Position numbers and translations under genes: made by a program. Shown piece by piece: positions 54,496 to 63,600 of a stretch of DNA of 64,000 nucleotides; positions within the stretch are counted from its first letter, which is position 1; every line of letters begins with the position of its first letter. The DNA is taken from positions 687,001 to 751,000 of the forward strand of contig OX438745.1 in assembly GCA_949316235.1 (NCBI GenBank), in the 5' to 3' direction. The notes under the pieces are model-generated. The model worked only from the letters and a program-made list of their open reading frames with translations. It was not told the DNA's origin and ran no database searches. This stretch comes from Oegoconia quadripuncta. Lineage: Eukaryota; Arthropoda; Insecta; Lepidoptera; Autostichidae.

Positions 54496-54913
54496 ATTAA
54501 AAATTGAAAATTTAGCAAACTCTCTTTTCAACTGTTTGAAAAGCTGTTTTCGAAACGGCTGCACCAATACATGAAAGAAAGAAAGAAAGAAAGAAAAGTA
54601 TTTATTGCCAACAAATACAGAAAATTTCGTAAGGTATAACATTTTCCTTATTTAAATGTATGTATTTGTGGCAAAGGGATTGGGCGTCAGCATTTGCTGC
54701 CAATATGTCTTATGGCAATTGACAGCGCTGGTTTTCAGCGCAACCCCTCACTCACTTAGGTTTTCAACATAAAACAGTGGTCAGGCGCGTTCCCACATAC
54801 ACTTATGTGTGAGAAAAAAAAAACAGGAAAAAAAGAAAAAAAAACTGCTGTTACCTACTTGAGAGTGCGATAACAAAAACATCAAACATGATCAAAACCG
54901 TTTCGCAAATATT
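54496..54913. other. No gene; (GAAA)n tract
   Basis: (GAAA)n at about 54572-54595, then tattgccaacaaatacagaa as at 21215-21245. A-rich at 54815-54845. Confidence 0.4.
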
Positions 54914-55332
54914 GGGTCTTTACCTATGAAATTGGAGTTTTTTTTCTTCGTTACTCATATGTACCAATTCCTGCGATTTTCAAAGCTATATCCAAATTTG
55001 TTTTTTTAATTGGAAAATGGAATATTATTTCAAGGTTTCTCATGAAATATTTTTTAATTTCTGGGCTAAATCACTTAATAAAAAAAAACTGGAACAGAGT
55101 TCTTTTCATGTGCTTCCCATAATCATTTCTTAGATTCGCTGAAACTTTTATAAAGCGGTTACTTTTAAAAATTAACGCTGCCTATATTTAACTTAATGTT
55201 ATCCGATAATATACACAAAGGTTAGTTAAATTTGGACTTGCCGTTCTCAAAAAAAAATCAAAAATGTTTGTATGGAGAAAACAGTCTTAATGAAATTCTT
55301 CATACAAAACGCCAATTTCATAGGTAAGGACC
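54914..55332 (+). mobile_element. Family F inverted-repeat element, complete
   Basis: gggtctttacctatgaaatt to aatttcataggtaaggacc, then TA. About 420 bp. The ORF-free body matches 30256-30646 in reverse. Confidence 0.82.
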
Positions 55333-55667
55333 TATGAAATACCAGCTATTTACTTTTCGATAATTTTCCCAAAACTTTTTTGGATTTTTTTTTTCATTTC
55401 AGTCGTTACCCGAATTCGGTTTAAAAACACTAACTGTTTGGTTTCACTAGCCTGACCCAAATCCAGTAATCCGCACTAGGCCCGCCTGTTGAGTTATGGC
55501 CCATCTCTCACCCAGTGAGAGGAAGCTATGCCTCAACAGGGCACGTAAAGCTTTTGATATATGAACGAATGTTACCATCTCCAAATATTGAAAACCAGAA
55601 TTTATACATGGAAATACCAGAACATTTTAGTTTAAAAACAGGACTCAAGTGAAGTGGTAGTCGTTCC
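55333..55667. other. RTE-like tail scrap
   Basis: 55430-55560 (ccgcactaggcccgcctgtt, cccagtgagaggaagctatg, aacagggcacg) resembles the 3' regions at 36700 and 57044. Confidence 0.45.
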
Positions 55668-55910
55668 TTTTTTTTTCATGCACAACGGGTTAGCAACACA
55701 TTTGGGGGACTGGCTATCTTATCTCTGACAACCGAAACACAACAATGCTATTAACATTGCTGCTTGGCGGCAGATTTAGATAAGATGGTGGTAGGTAGCT
55801 AGCCAGGAGGATATCAACCAAACCGAGTACTTAAACATGTACCCTGCCAGGGATCGAACCCGCGACCTCCGAATCGTAAACCCAATGTTGTTTACATTGA
55901 GCAACGTTTA
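55668..55910 (-). mobile_element. SINE-A with internal deletion, reverse
   Basis: gcacaacgggttagcaac joins directly to acatttgggggactgg, removing about 85 bp. B-box complement ggatcgaacc is intact; head truncated at gagcaacg. Confidence 0.88.
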
Positions 55911-55959
55911 AATATTAACGCTTAAATATCCCCAAAACGAAAAACCCAACTAGATAATT

Positions 55960-56075
55960 TTATATTTTGCAGTCGCCATGTCCGTTTTGATAATTTTTAA
56001 TCACAAATGTATGGTGTGACACTCTGGGGGGCAAAAGTAGAATCTAACGATACCTAGCACTTCAATATCGGTCAA
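55960..56075 (-). repeat. Family J repeat, reverse
   Basis: attttgcagtcgccatgtcc, gtatggtgtgacactctggg, cacttcaatatcggtcaa. Confidence 0.6.
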
Positions 56076-56149
56076 ATCGTTTATAATATACAAGAGGTAA
56101 CATAGAAATATACATACAATTGAATAATCAAATCAAATAAAAAAATATG

Positions 56150-56620
56150 TATTTCGTAGGATAAAAATTATCACTTGAAAACGTCACTTTATCTTAATAT
56201 TAAAATTATTGACATTATTGCTCATTCACAAAGCTGATTTTCCAGAGAAGAACGAGCAAGAAACTCAAGGGTTGCTCTTTTAAATAAGTTTCTGTTACAA
56301 TTATATTATATTGTATAATTAGACTGAATATCGCCGATCGGTCTATGTCCATGCTTGCTTATCATCCAGATAGTCAGAAATTTTATAATAGCCTTTTTTT
56401 TATGCAAAACGGGTTAGCACTTGACCTCAATCTCACCTGATGTTAAGTGAAGATGAGGCCGAAGGTGGTAGCGTACTGACCCGGAAACCCCATCTTATTT
56501 GGGGAACTGGCTATATTATCTCTGACAACCGGTAAATCTTTGGTAAATAATGTCTGTTTTATGATGGTTTTGAATTTATTTAAAGGTAAATTTGAATGTC
56601 CGCTGGAACCTTATTATAAA
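56150..56620 (-). mobile_element. LINE-H 3' end split by SINE-A
   Basis: 56150-56394 and 56534-56620 give LINE-H order (gaacgagcaagaaactcaag, ccagatagtcagaaatttta, then tttgaatttatttaaagg). Confidence 0.75.
56395..56533 (-). mobile_element. SINE-A tail half, nested in LINE-H
   Basis: Poly-T, gcaaaacgggttagcacttg, to tctgacaaccggtaa. Confidence 0.85.
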
Positions 56621-56649
56621 AGCATAGCAAAAAATAACATTACACACTA

Positions 56650-56750
56650 TAGGCAACTACTGAGATCGCGTGCTTCATCTTCGGCCACATCGTCACTTCC
56701 AATCAGGTGAGATTGTGGCCAAATGCGTATCCAGTTCACCATAAAAAAAA
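56650..56750 (+). mobile_element. LINE 3' end just upstream of the exon
   Basis: LLRSRASSSATSSLPIR-stop codons, gtggccaaatgcgtatccag and an A-rich tail ending about 75 bp before the splice acceptor. Same lineage as 26029-26493. Confidence 0.8.
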
Positions 56751-56799
56751 TAAAAAAAAACACACAAAACAGCGAGAAAACAGGATGGTTGGCAACTCT

Positions 56800-56823
56800 A
56801 AAACTTCATCTTTATTGTTACAG
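56800..56823 (+). promoter_or_regulatory. cpx: Splice acceptor region of complexin exon
   Basis: Pyrimidine-rich tract and terminal cag, with the reading frame resuming in phase. The donor is gtgagt at 56988-56993. Confidence 0.85.
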
Positions 56824-56987
56824 GCGCAGTCGGAGGTGATGGTGACGACAGCGATGATAAGGAAAAGGAAGAGGAAGCAGAACGCGAACGGCAAGAGGCC
56901 ATCCGTGAGGCAGAGGACCGACGCAAGGAGAAACACCGCAAGATGGAGGAGGAGAGGGAGAAGATGAGACAGGAGATAAGGGATAAG
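56824..56987 (+). CDS. cpx: Complexin, internal coding exon (accessory and central helix)
   Basis: Complexin is a small cytosolic presynaptic protein that binds the assembled SNARE bundle, clamps spontaneous fusion and promotes Ca-triggered release. The exon begins after cttcatctttattgttacag and ends at AAG before gtgagt, both good splice sites. Its first two bases (gc) complete a Gly codon from the previous exon; 54 full codons follow and it ends in phase 0. The translation is AVGGDGDDSDDKEKEEEAER, ERQEAIREAEDRRKEKHR and KMEEEREKMRQEIRDK. The Glu/Arg-rich first half fits the accessory helix; KMEEEREKMRQEIRDK is the core of the SNARE-binding central helix. Arg44 and Arg48 of this exon align with mammalian Arg59 and Arg63. 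The conserved Tyr that follows RDK (mammalian Tyr70) must be on the next exon, which I could not find before 64000, nor the N-terminal exon upstream. Codons are GC-rich against AT-rich intron. Family assignment is near certain; completeness is not testable here. Confidence 0.95.
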
Positions 56988-57039
56988 GTGAGTGGGAACT
57001 AGAGCAACGATATATAAAGAGATATAAAAAAAGAAGGCC

Positions 57040-57135
57040 AGCCATAATCCACCACGCGGGCCCTGTGCGGATTGGTTTCCTAGACAGTCAGTGTTCTTAA
57101 GCCGCCTCTGTACACCACCGACTTTGCTTAGAAAA
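57040..57135 (+). mobile_element. RTE-like 3' fragment
   Basis: ccaccacgcgggccctgtgc, gtcagtgttcttaagccgcc and ccgactttgcttagaaaaca: reverse of 36700-36800. Confidence 0.6.
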
Positions 57136-57187
57136 CAACCAGGACCGACCATATCCATCAAAAATGATCTCGCAAATCTTTCGCCAA

Positions 57188-57540
57188 AAAAAAATATTAC
57201 AAAATTAGTGACTACCTGAATGACAAAAACGCTTGGTTATACTTCGCGCAGCTCCCAAAAATTATAAAATTGTATTAGTTGTATACTTTTATATATATAA
57301 AAAAGGAAAAGAAAAGAAAAATGATCCTGTGTGTTTCTTGCGCCGCTTCTTTTCCCACAGATGATTTCCCTTTCCGAAGCGGTGGTAGCTTGGACATACT
57401 GACTGACAGATAAATGCTTAACCCTATTTTTATTTCCAATAGATTTAAATCTAATAATTATTAATTTATTCACATTCAACAAATGATATCATGTATCTTA
57501 CGTTGAAATAAATGCTTGAAGTTTGAAGTTTGAAGCGGGT
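57188..57540 (+). pseudogene. LINE-G C-terminus and 3' UTR
   Basis: KISDYLNDKNAW codons, then a tyrosine-containing variant end. The 3' UTR with ttgcgccgcttcttttccca, ggtggtagcttggacatact and tcttacgttgaaataaatgc is nearly identical to 45996-46375 but longer. The tail ends in a tandem gaagtttgaagtttg. Confidence 0.8.
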
Positions 57541-57797
57541 ATCGGCGAAGCAGTGAAATAAGAGATAACGTATACAGGGTGTAAGTCTGACGAGGCATCC
57601 TTTCAGACGATGACTGAATAGAAAACTTACGTAATACTAAAAAACATTTTCATATTACAAAAACACTCACAATAATCCAATGTCATAAACACCGCCAAAA
57701 AATAACAAGCAAAAATTTGAGTCCAAACTCAAAGGTACATTTCGCATTTACTACTTCCAGCTCAGCTGTGTGCAAATAAACAATTTGTTAGAAATTC
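57541..57797. other. Single TIR-like end
   Basis: tatacagggtgtaagtctga at 57570 looks like one end of another mariner-type element; no partner end was found. Confidence 0.35.
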
Positions 57798-58125
57798 TTT
57801 TTTTTTTTTATCCACAACGGGTTCAGAATCACACCTGATGTTAAGTGAAGATGAAGCCGAAGATGGAAGCGTATTGACCCGGAAACCCCAACACATTTAG
57901 GGGACTGGCTATCTGATCTCTGACAACCGGAACACAACAATGCTATTAACATTGCTGTTTGGCGGCAGATTTAGATAAGATGGTGGTAGGTGGCCAGGCG
58001 GGCATTTAATATGCCCTACCACCAACCAAACCGAGTACTAAATATGTACCCCGCTGGGGATCGAACCAGTAACCTCCTAAACGTAAACCCAAAGTTGTTT
58101 ACATTGAGCCACGGAGGCGGTTAAA
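57798..58125 (-). mobile_element. SINE-A, full-length, reverse
   Basis: Poly-T, atccacaacgggttcaga (small deletion after it), body, gatcgaaccagtaacctcct (degraded B-box complement), gccacggaggcggtt. Confidence 0.9.
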
Positions 58126-58130
58126 ACACG

Positions 58131-58416
58131 GTACACCCTATGGAATTCCAACAATTTTCAGTACCGATTTGGTAAAGATCGCTGGCAGCCGCTGTACTAG
58201 AATAATAAAGTGATAATAATTTTTTTTAAGTATTTTTAATTTCACATTGATGCTTCCGACCGATTTCGGCCATGGCGACCACTTTGACTCCTAATCGGTT
58301 TGGTACACCAACCGGTCGTCTTTTTATGGGTAGTCGAAAATTTTTCGATCGAATTTGGTTCCTAATGGAGTTGTTCATAATCAGGAAATCAGGATATACA
58401 CGAATTAAACACCCTG
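58131..58416. mobile_element. Family E element, diverged
   Basis: Left ggtacaccctatggaattcc, right acacgaattaaacaccctg before TA. Includes a SINE-C head scrap near 58296-58322 (acaccaaccggtcgtc). Confidence 0.6.
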
Positions 58417-59039
58417 TATGTATTAATTTTTTTCATATATTATGCGTCGAGCTAAGCCTATTGTAGGCTGTATAGTGAAGCGTGCCCATTGTAAAGGCGG
58501 CTTCGCACGCCAGAGCCTCAATTAAATCAGAAATATGGGTCAAGCGCTCTTCACACGGGGCGGGTAATTTGTTCGGCGCTTAAGGGCCACACGCCTCGTG
58601 TGACGGGTGCTTTACGTGCACGGATTTTTGGAATGAAATGTGGATTTCAGGTTTGACATGTGTGCGTCATGATCCATTGCTATAAAAGAGTAACCGCCTA
58701 CAATTTGTATTGTATTGATTGAACAAATGATTATATCATCCAGGTCGACCTAGACTAAAACATAGTGTTAAAATATCTTCGAAACAGCTTAACCGATTTC
58801 TATTAAACATGCGATTAAGAACATATCATAGGGCTAAATCTTCAATACAAAAAAAAAATAGACAGCCTCGAATGTGTTACCGATTTTCCCCAAACATGAC
58901 TAAGATCCTGACGACTCATTTACTCTTTAATTATGAAGAAATAATACAATTTAATCTTTAAAATGAAATCGGACCATGCATTACGGAGATATAACAAAGA
59001 CTGGATGCTCAGAGCCACACAATATATACAATACAAATC
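58417..59039. other. Low-repeat block
   Basis: 58440-58690 is single-copy and GC-richer (cttcacacggggcgggtaat, cacgcctcgtgtgacgggtg). No ORF. Confidence 0.35.
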
Positions 59040-59188
59040 AACTTTATAGCAGATATACCAAAAGGTCGCAGGTTCGAATCCCGCTAGTGGCATATGTTTG
59101 TATGATGAATATCGATATAGTATCCGAGTGTTTACATTAAAAATCATGTATTCGTGTAACTTATGAACCATCTTCATTTATATATTTT

Positions 59189-59522
59189 AACCGCCTCCGT
59201 GGGTCAATGTAAACAACATTGGGTTAACGTTTCGGAGGTCGCGGGTTCAATCCCCAGCGGGGTACATATTTAGTACTCGGTTTGGTTGGTGGTAGGGCAT
59301 ATTAAATGTCCGCCTGGCTAGCTACCACCATCTTATCTAAATATGCCGCCAAACAGCAATGTTAATAGCATTGTTGTGTTCCGGTTGTCAGAGATAAGAT
59401 AGCCAGTCCCCCAAATAAAATGGGGTTTCCGGGTCAGTACGCTACCACCTTCGGCCTCATCTTCACTTAACATCAGGTGTGATTGAGGTCAAGTGCTAAC
59501 AAGTTGTGGATAAAAAAAAATA
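59189..59522 (+). mobile_element. SINE-A, full-length, nested
   Basis: ttaaccgcctccgtgggtca, B-box ggttcaatcc (one change), body and A-tail. Confidence 0.9.
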
Positions 59523-59584
59523 TATGTATTTATTTACGAAAAAAATGGTATTTGTATAGTACCTATATCAACCATCCACCATCT

Positions 59585-59785
59585 GGTAATATTATAATAT
59601 AAAATAATAATTAATAATTTTGTAACATAAAAACCTTTTTTTCTAAAAGAGCAACCCTCGAGTTTCTTGCTTGTTCTTCTTATTGGCTTTTGAACAAGTA
59701 GTAGCTTAAAAAATGTAAAATCTGACTATTTTAAGTGTACCCTGTGTACCTATAAAATAAAGCATTTTTTGATTTTGATTGTGAT
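59585..59785 (+). mobile_element. LINE-H 3' end, nested in SINE-B
   Basis: aagagcaaccctcgagtttc, ttgaacaagtagtagctta, ctataaaataaagcattttt. Confidence 0.8.
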
Positions 59786-59865
59786 TTTGGTATCCATAAT
59801 ACAAGCCTAGTTGCATAGTGTGGAACTAATTGGCGCTGTGTGTATGTCCAATGATATTTATTTAT

Positions 59866-60734
59866 TTAAATATTAACAATGTCATCTAGTGACACTAATT
59901 TTAATTACATTTGTGTCAGATCTCCTTAAATTATCCATGTCTTTGAATGAAAATTACAAAGTACCATGAAATGGACTCTATTTTTCATTCCACTTTACAT
60001 AATAGGAAACATCTCCGATCTCAATTTAAGAGAATCCTTTAAGAATTCCTCAAATCTTTAAATTACCCCAACGTCGTACGTACGTCGTCGGCCAAAAGCC
60101 AAAACGTACTATCTTCATTTTACCAAACAAAAGAACCCCGAGGACATTTCACTTATTTTTAATTAAAAGCCTTAATAATCTCGAACGTTAAAAACATCCG
60201 TGGAACGCGAAAAAATGTCACGGCGTGAGCTTTTGTCTGGGATTTTTCGCATTTTCGGGATACACCGTTTTCCACTCGGCTGTGTGAAAACGTGTAAAGT
60301 GAGATAAGTGACGGAAAGCTCTCGGACAATAATTTATTGCGTTGTAAATTTTAATGGAAATGTTTTAAAGCCCTGATATGTCATGTTCGGTTTTTTATTG
60401 CAGTGGTATTGCAACGCTGGATGCTTTTTTTATTCTGATATTAAATTCAGTCGCAGGTTCGTATTACACGATTTGAAAGCCTTATTTTTCAAACTCCCGG
60501 CGAAAATTGACAGATTTTATGTATTTGACTGTGTTGTGTGTGTAACCAGTCTTGGTGCGTATATATCTCAGTAATGACTAGTGTGATTTGAATGTGTTTT
60601 TTTTTTATAAGCCATGTTTGATGAAAATCGGTTGAGCCGTTTCGAAGATAGATATCTTTTAAGACAGTTTGTTGTGGTTTTCGATGATTACACGTCTTTC
60701 GACGATTTTCATTTTTTTTTATATGTAATTATGA
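59866..60734. other. Low-repeat block, about 870 bp
   Basis: No window repeats. Contains cgtcgtacgtacgtcgtcgg (60073, palindromic) and a fairly GC-balanced stretch 60180-60330. The ORF 60383-60574 has no domain. A candidate for conserved non-coding sequence. Confidence 0.35.
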
Positions 60735-60815
60735 AAGGTCTATTATAGAGTTAAGTCCACCTTTGTATATGACCTGTCATTTGTACTCTATTTATATGAA
60801 ATGTTCTGGTGCAAT
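60735..60815 (+). mobile_element. LINE-K tail, degraded
   Basis: ggtctattatagagttaagt ccacctttgtat, ending tgcaattaag. Confidence 0.5.
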
Positions 60816-60825
60816 TAAGAATATA

Positions 60826-61024
60826 CAGGGTGAAATTTAATTCGTGTAATTCCTGTTTACTGATGACTCCACTCCTGGTTACGAGCAACTTCCCACTAGG
60901 CACCATAGTCGAATACCATCAAAAAGTTTTCAATTACCGATACAAAGTAAATAATTCTGAAACCACCTTTAGTATGGAAGTAGAAACAGTTATCCAAGAA
61001 TTACACGAATTCAAATTCACCTTG
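60826..61024. mobile_element. Family E MITE, shortest complete copy (199 bp)
   Basis: CAGGGTGAAATTTAATTC to GAATTCAAATTCACCTTG, TA on each side. cgagcaacttcccactaggc inside. No ORF beyond a chance one. Confidence 0.85.
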
Positions 61025-61717
61025 TATAATACTGAAGTTCGGGGCTAGGTTGACTAAGAAGTCATATTTTATGGAATTCGGATAAGCCGTTTCGACGATC
61101 TTTAGCTTATAACAGAGGCGTTTGCTATATTTGGATGATATCATGTTTCGGGGATTTTCATAAAGTTATATTATTTAATACATATTTAATTAACTTTTAA
61201 AATCATTTACTCAAGAGCAACTTAAATTTCAAATATGTCTACTCGCTCTATCTCTAAGGTGTGTATACAGCGTGCTACAAAGTTAAATAGGTGGAATCAG
61301 ACCGGTCGCGGCCTACCTGTGCCGTGTCAATCTATATGATTGCATAATACATCCCCCTGTATGTTGGTTATGCACGCGACTTTCGAGTTAGGTTAATGCA
61401 CATCCTATATAACTATAAGTTTAGAATGTTTGTTCCAATTTAGTGGAGTGAGTGTTCAGGGATAGGTTTTTTTAGGGGTTATACATACACCACGACGACC
61501 TTTTTACACCAATGCCTTAGAAAGGAAGGTAATGTTTTTGGAGTGTATAGATGAAAAAAAAATTAAAAGTATATTTATTATTACAAAACAATATCCATAA
61601 ATAATAAAACATAGATTAATACACGAGGAGAATCTTAAATATATGAGATATGTTTTGGAGAAAGCATATTATATTATAGTGTTTCTTTCGGTCTCCTCAC
61701 TAGGCAAGCCTATCTTT
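61025..61717. other. No gene recognised
   Basis: A gtatacagcgtgctacaaag at 61264 resembles a mariner-type end without a partner. Confidence 0.35.
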
Positions 61718-61912
61718 AAATAAATATCTTTGAACATACACACAGCGCCATCTAGGTCCACAGTAAGCATCTAGACTTGCTTCATCTTCGACCACATCGT
61801 CACTTTCCATCAGGTGAGATTGTGGTCAAACACGAATCCAGTCAATCATTATTATTTTTTATTTTTTTATGCATAACGGGTTGGTACTTGACCTCAATCA
61901 CACCTTTATTAT
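61718..61912. mobile_element. Cluster of SINE-B, LINE and SINE-A tails
   Basis: 61718-61778 SINE-B tail (reverse); 61779-61850 LINE end (cttcatcttcgaccacatcg, cacgaatccagtcaatcatt; plus); 61851-61912 SINE-A tail (gcataacgggttggtacttg; reverse). Three truncated tails back to back. Confidence 0.75.
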
Positions 61913-62255
61913 ATTATTAAGAGACTATAGTGTCACACTTCTGGACAAACGCCTCCCTCATTCTGTTTCCAGTCGTTTTTGTTCTTGGCGAGCACAAACC
62001 ATCCCTTATTAAACTGTCAAGCTCGTAAAAACAAGTATAATAATGGTCAAAGATATCCCAAACATAAGGTTTTGGGTGATACAAACATTAAATGTTTAAT
62101 GCTTGACATCATTGACTTAACATCCACGGTTCACCTTATGAAATATACAGAAATGCACACGTGACAAGGGGTGAACCCATCGCCGTTAAAAAGTGCATAT
62201 ATAAGTAAATGTATTATTATATATATTATTATATATATTATTATATATCATATAA

Positions 62256-62397
62256 AACGAACGAGCCTACACCTTCCTCAAAGGCCGGCAACGCATCTGT
62301 GACCCTTTTGGTGTTGCGGGTGTCCATGGGCGGCGGTGATTACTTTCCATCAGGTGACCCGCATGCTCGTTTGCCGCTCTCTCATATAAAAAAAAAT
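62256..62397 (+). pseudogene. CR1/jockey-like LINE 3' end
   Basis: [20 protein letters not shown] then GVHGRR-stop, and caggtgacccgcatgctcgt with an A-run. Same lineage as 22225-22660; very 5'-truncated. Confidence 0.82.
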
Positions 62398-62547
62398 ATA
62401 TGTAAATAACATGTATGTATTGGTATAAATTGTATAGATATATTTTATTTGTTCAGATTATTTAGTTATTATTGTTTCTCATCACATATAGTACTTATTA
62501 ATGTTTTGCATACCTATAAGATAACACTTTTTGATTTCAATATGTAG

Positions 62548-62745
62548 AACTTTCAGATGTACTTAACAATTAGGAAATTATTTGTGCTAACCCACTTAAT
62601 TACTCGTATTGAATTCCTTGATGATAGGTTTGCCTGGAAGAGATCGCTGTTAGCGATAAGGCCGCCTAATTTGTAGTTTCTATAAGATATTTAAATGTAC
62701 CTTCCTTATTTAAACAATAAAGCGTATTTGATTGATTGATTGAAA
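62548..62745 (+). mobile_element. LINE-K 3' end, recent copy
   Basis: Nearly identical to 52020-52205. The tail is (TTGA)n: gatttgattgattgattga. Confidence 0.82.
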
Positions 62746-62840
62746 TGTTGTTTGGTGTAAAGTCCCATAGTCGCCTTTTACGACACCCACGGGAAGAGAC
62801 GTGTTGGTTCTATTTTCGTTTCACGTGCCAAAACCACACA

Positions 62841-63260
62841 GACGTATGAAAAAAATTAGAAACTTTATTAGTAGGAACACAATTTCCGTATCCTTACTGG
62901 GCTATCAAAGAACCCTGGTGCAAGTCCCTTAATAGTTGAGTGGTCTAGTCACCGCGGGTCGGAGTGCTCATTACAGCCCGTCGCTCAAATTGCCCGTAAT
63001 TCCATCTAAAGATTGCACCCCGAGCGGCCGCGAACAATTTAGGGTTGCCGCACAAGAAATGGCTCTTGGAAATTAACGTCACAGATCGATTTGTGCCGTT
63101 ACCTTTAAATTAAATGAAAATAACTGTTATTCTTTGCTGTGAAAGAGTAACATTATGTTAAATCATTGTAATTTTTTGCTATACCAATTTCAGTATTACT
63201 GAAATTGAAAAATTGAAAGCAATGTTGAAATTGAAAAATTTGTTACCAAAAATAATCTTT
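62841..63260. other. Low-repeat block
   Basis: 62880-63110 is GC-balanced and single-copy (gtcaccgcgggtcggagtgc, ccgagcggccgcgaacaatt). An aaattgaaa duplication is at about 63195-63240. No ORF. Confidence 0.35.
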
Positions 63261-63600
63261 TAACCGCCTCCGTGGCTCAATGTAAACAACATTGGGTTTA
63301 CGATCGGAGGTCGCGGGTTCGATCCCCAGCGGGGTACATGTTTAAGTTCTCGGTTTGGTTGGTGGTAGGGCATATTAAATGTCCGCCTGGCTAGCTACCA
63401 CCATCTTATCTAAATCTGCCGCCAAACAACAATGTTAATAGCATTGTTGTGTTCCGGTTGTCAGAGATAAGATAGCCAGTCCTCCAAATTAAGTTTCCGG
63501 GTCAGTACGCTTCCACCTTCGACCTCATCTTCACTTAACATCAGGTGTGATTGAGGTCAAGTACGAACCCGTCGTGTATTAAAACAAAATAAAAAAATAA
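63261..63600 (+). mobile_element. SINE-A, full-length reference copy
   Basis: tRNA-like head: A-box tggctcaatg (63273-63282) and B-box ggttcgatccc (63316-63326), then agcggggtacatg and tctcggtttggttggtgg. The body contains tgtccgcctggctagctacc, caatgttaatagcattgttg and gacctcatcttcacttaaca, with tail gtcgtgtattaaaac and A-rich end. Pol III promoter, body of unknown origin and A-tail together define a SINE. It needs a partner LINE for movement; shared 3' sequence with any LINE in this window was not seen. Confidence 0.93.

Larger units (their letters stand above)
59040..59865 (+). mobile_element. SINE-B material interrupted by SINE-A and LINE-H
   Basis: Pieces at 59040-59172 (with B-box ggttcgaatcc), 59520-59584 and 59786-59865. 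The first piece already contains its own tttatgaaccatctt core, so two SINE-B copies may be joined here. Confidence 0.7.
62040..62840 (+). repeat. Family N repeat split by LINE tails
   Basis: 62040-62215 (agatatcccaaacataaggt to catcgccgttaaaaag) and 62748-62840 (agtcccatagtcgcctttta, acacccacgggaagaga) make one copy, compared with 9410-9660. Confidence 0.75.

Noticed and set aside
56782..56823. Codons reading Met-Val-Gly-Asn just upstream of the complexin exon, like part of the expected N-terminal exon
   Set aside because: They are in a different frame from the exon, the following residues do not match complexin, and they lie in the intron before a good acceptor.
56736..57161. 141-codon minus-strand ORF across the complexin exon
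   Set aside because: Antisense shadow of the Glu/Lys-rich exon, giving Leu/Phe/Ser-rich sequence.
57570..57620. Mariner-type end (tatacagggtgtaag)
   Set aside because: No matching inverted end within several kb, so an element cannot be delimited.
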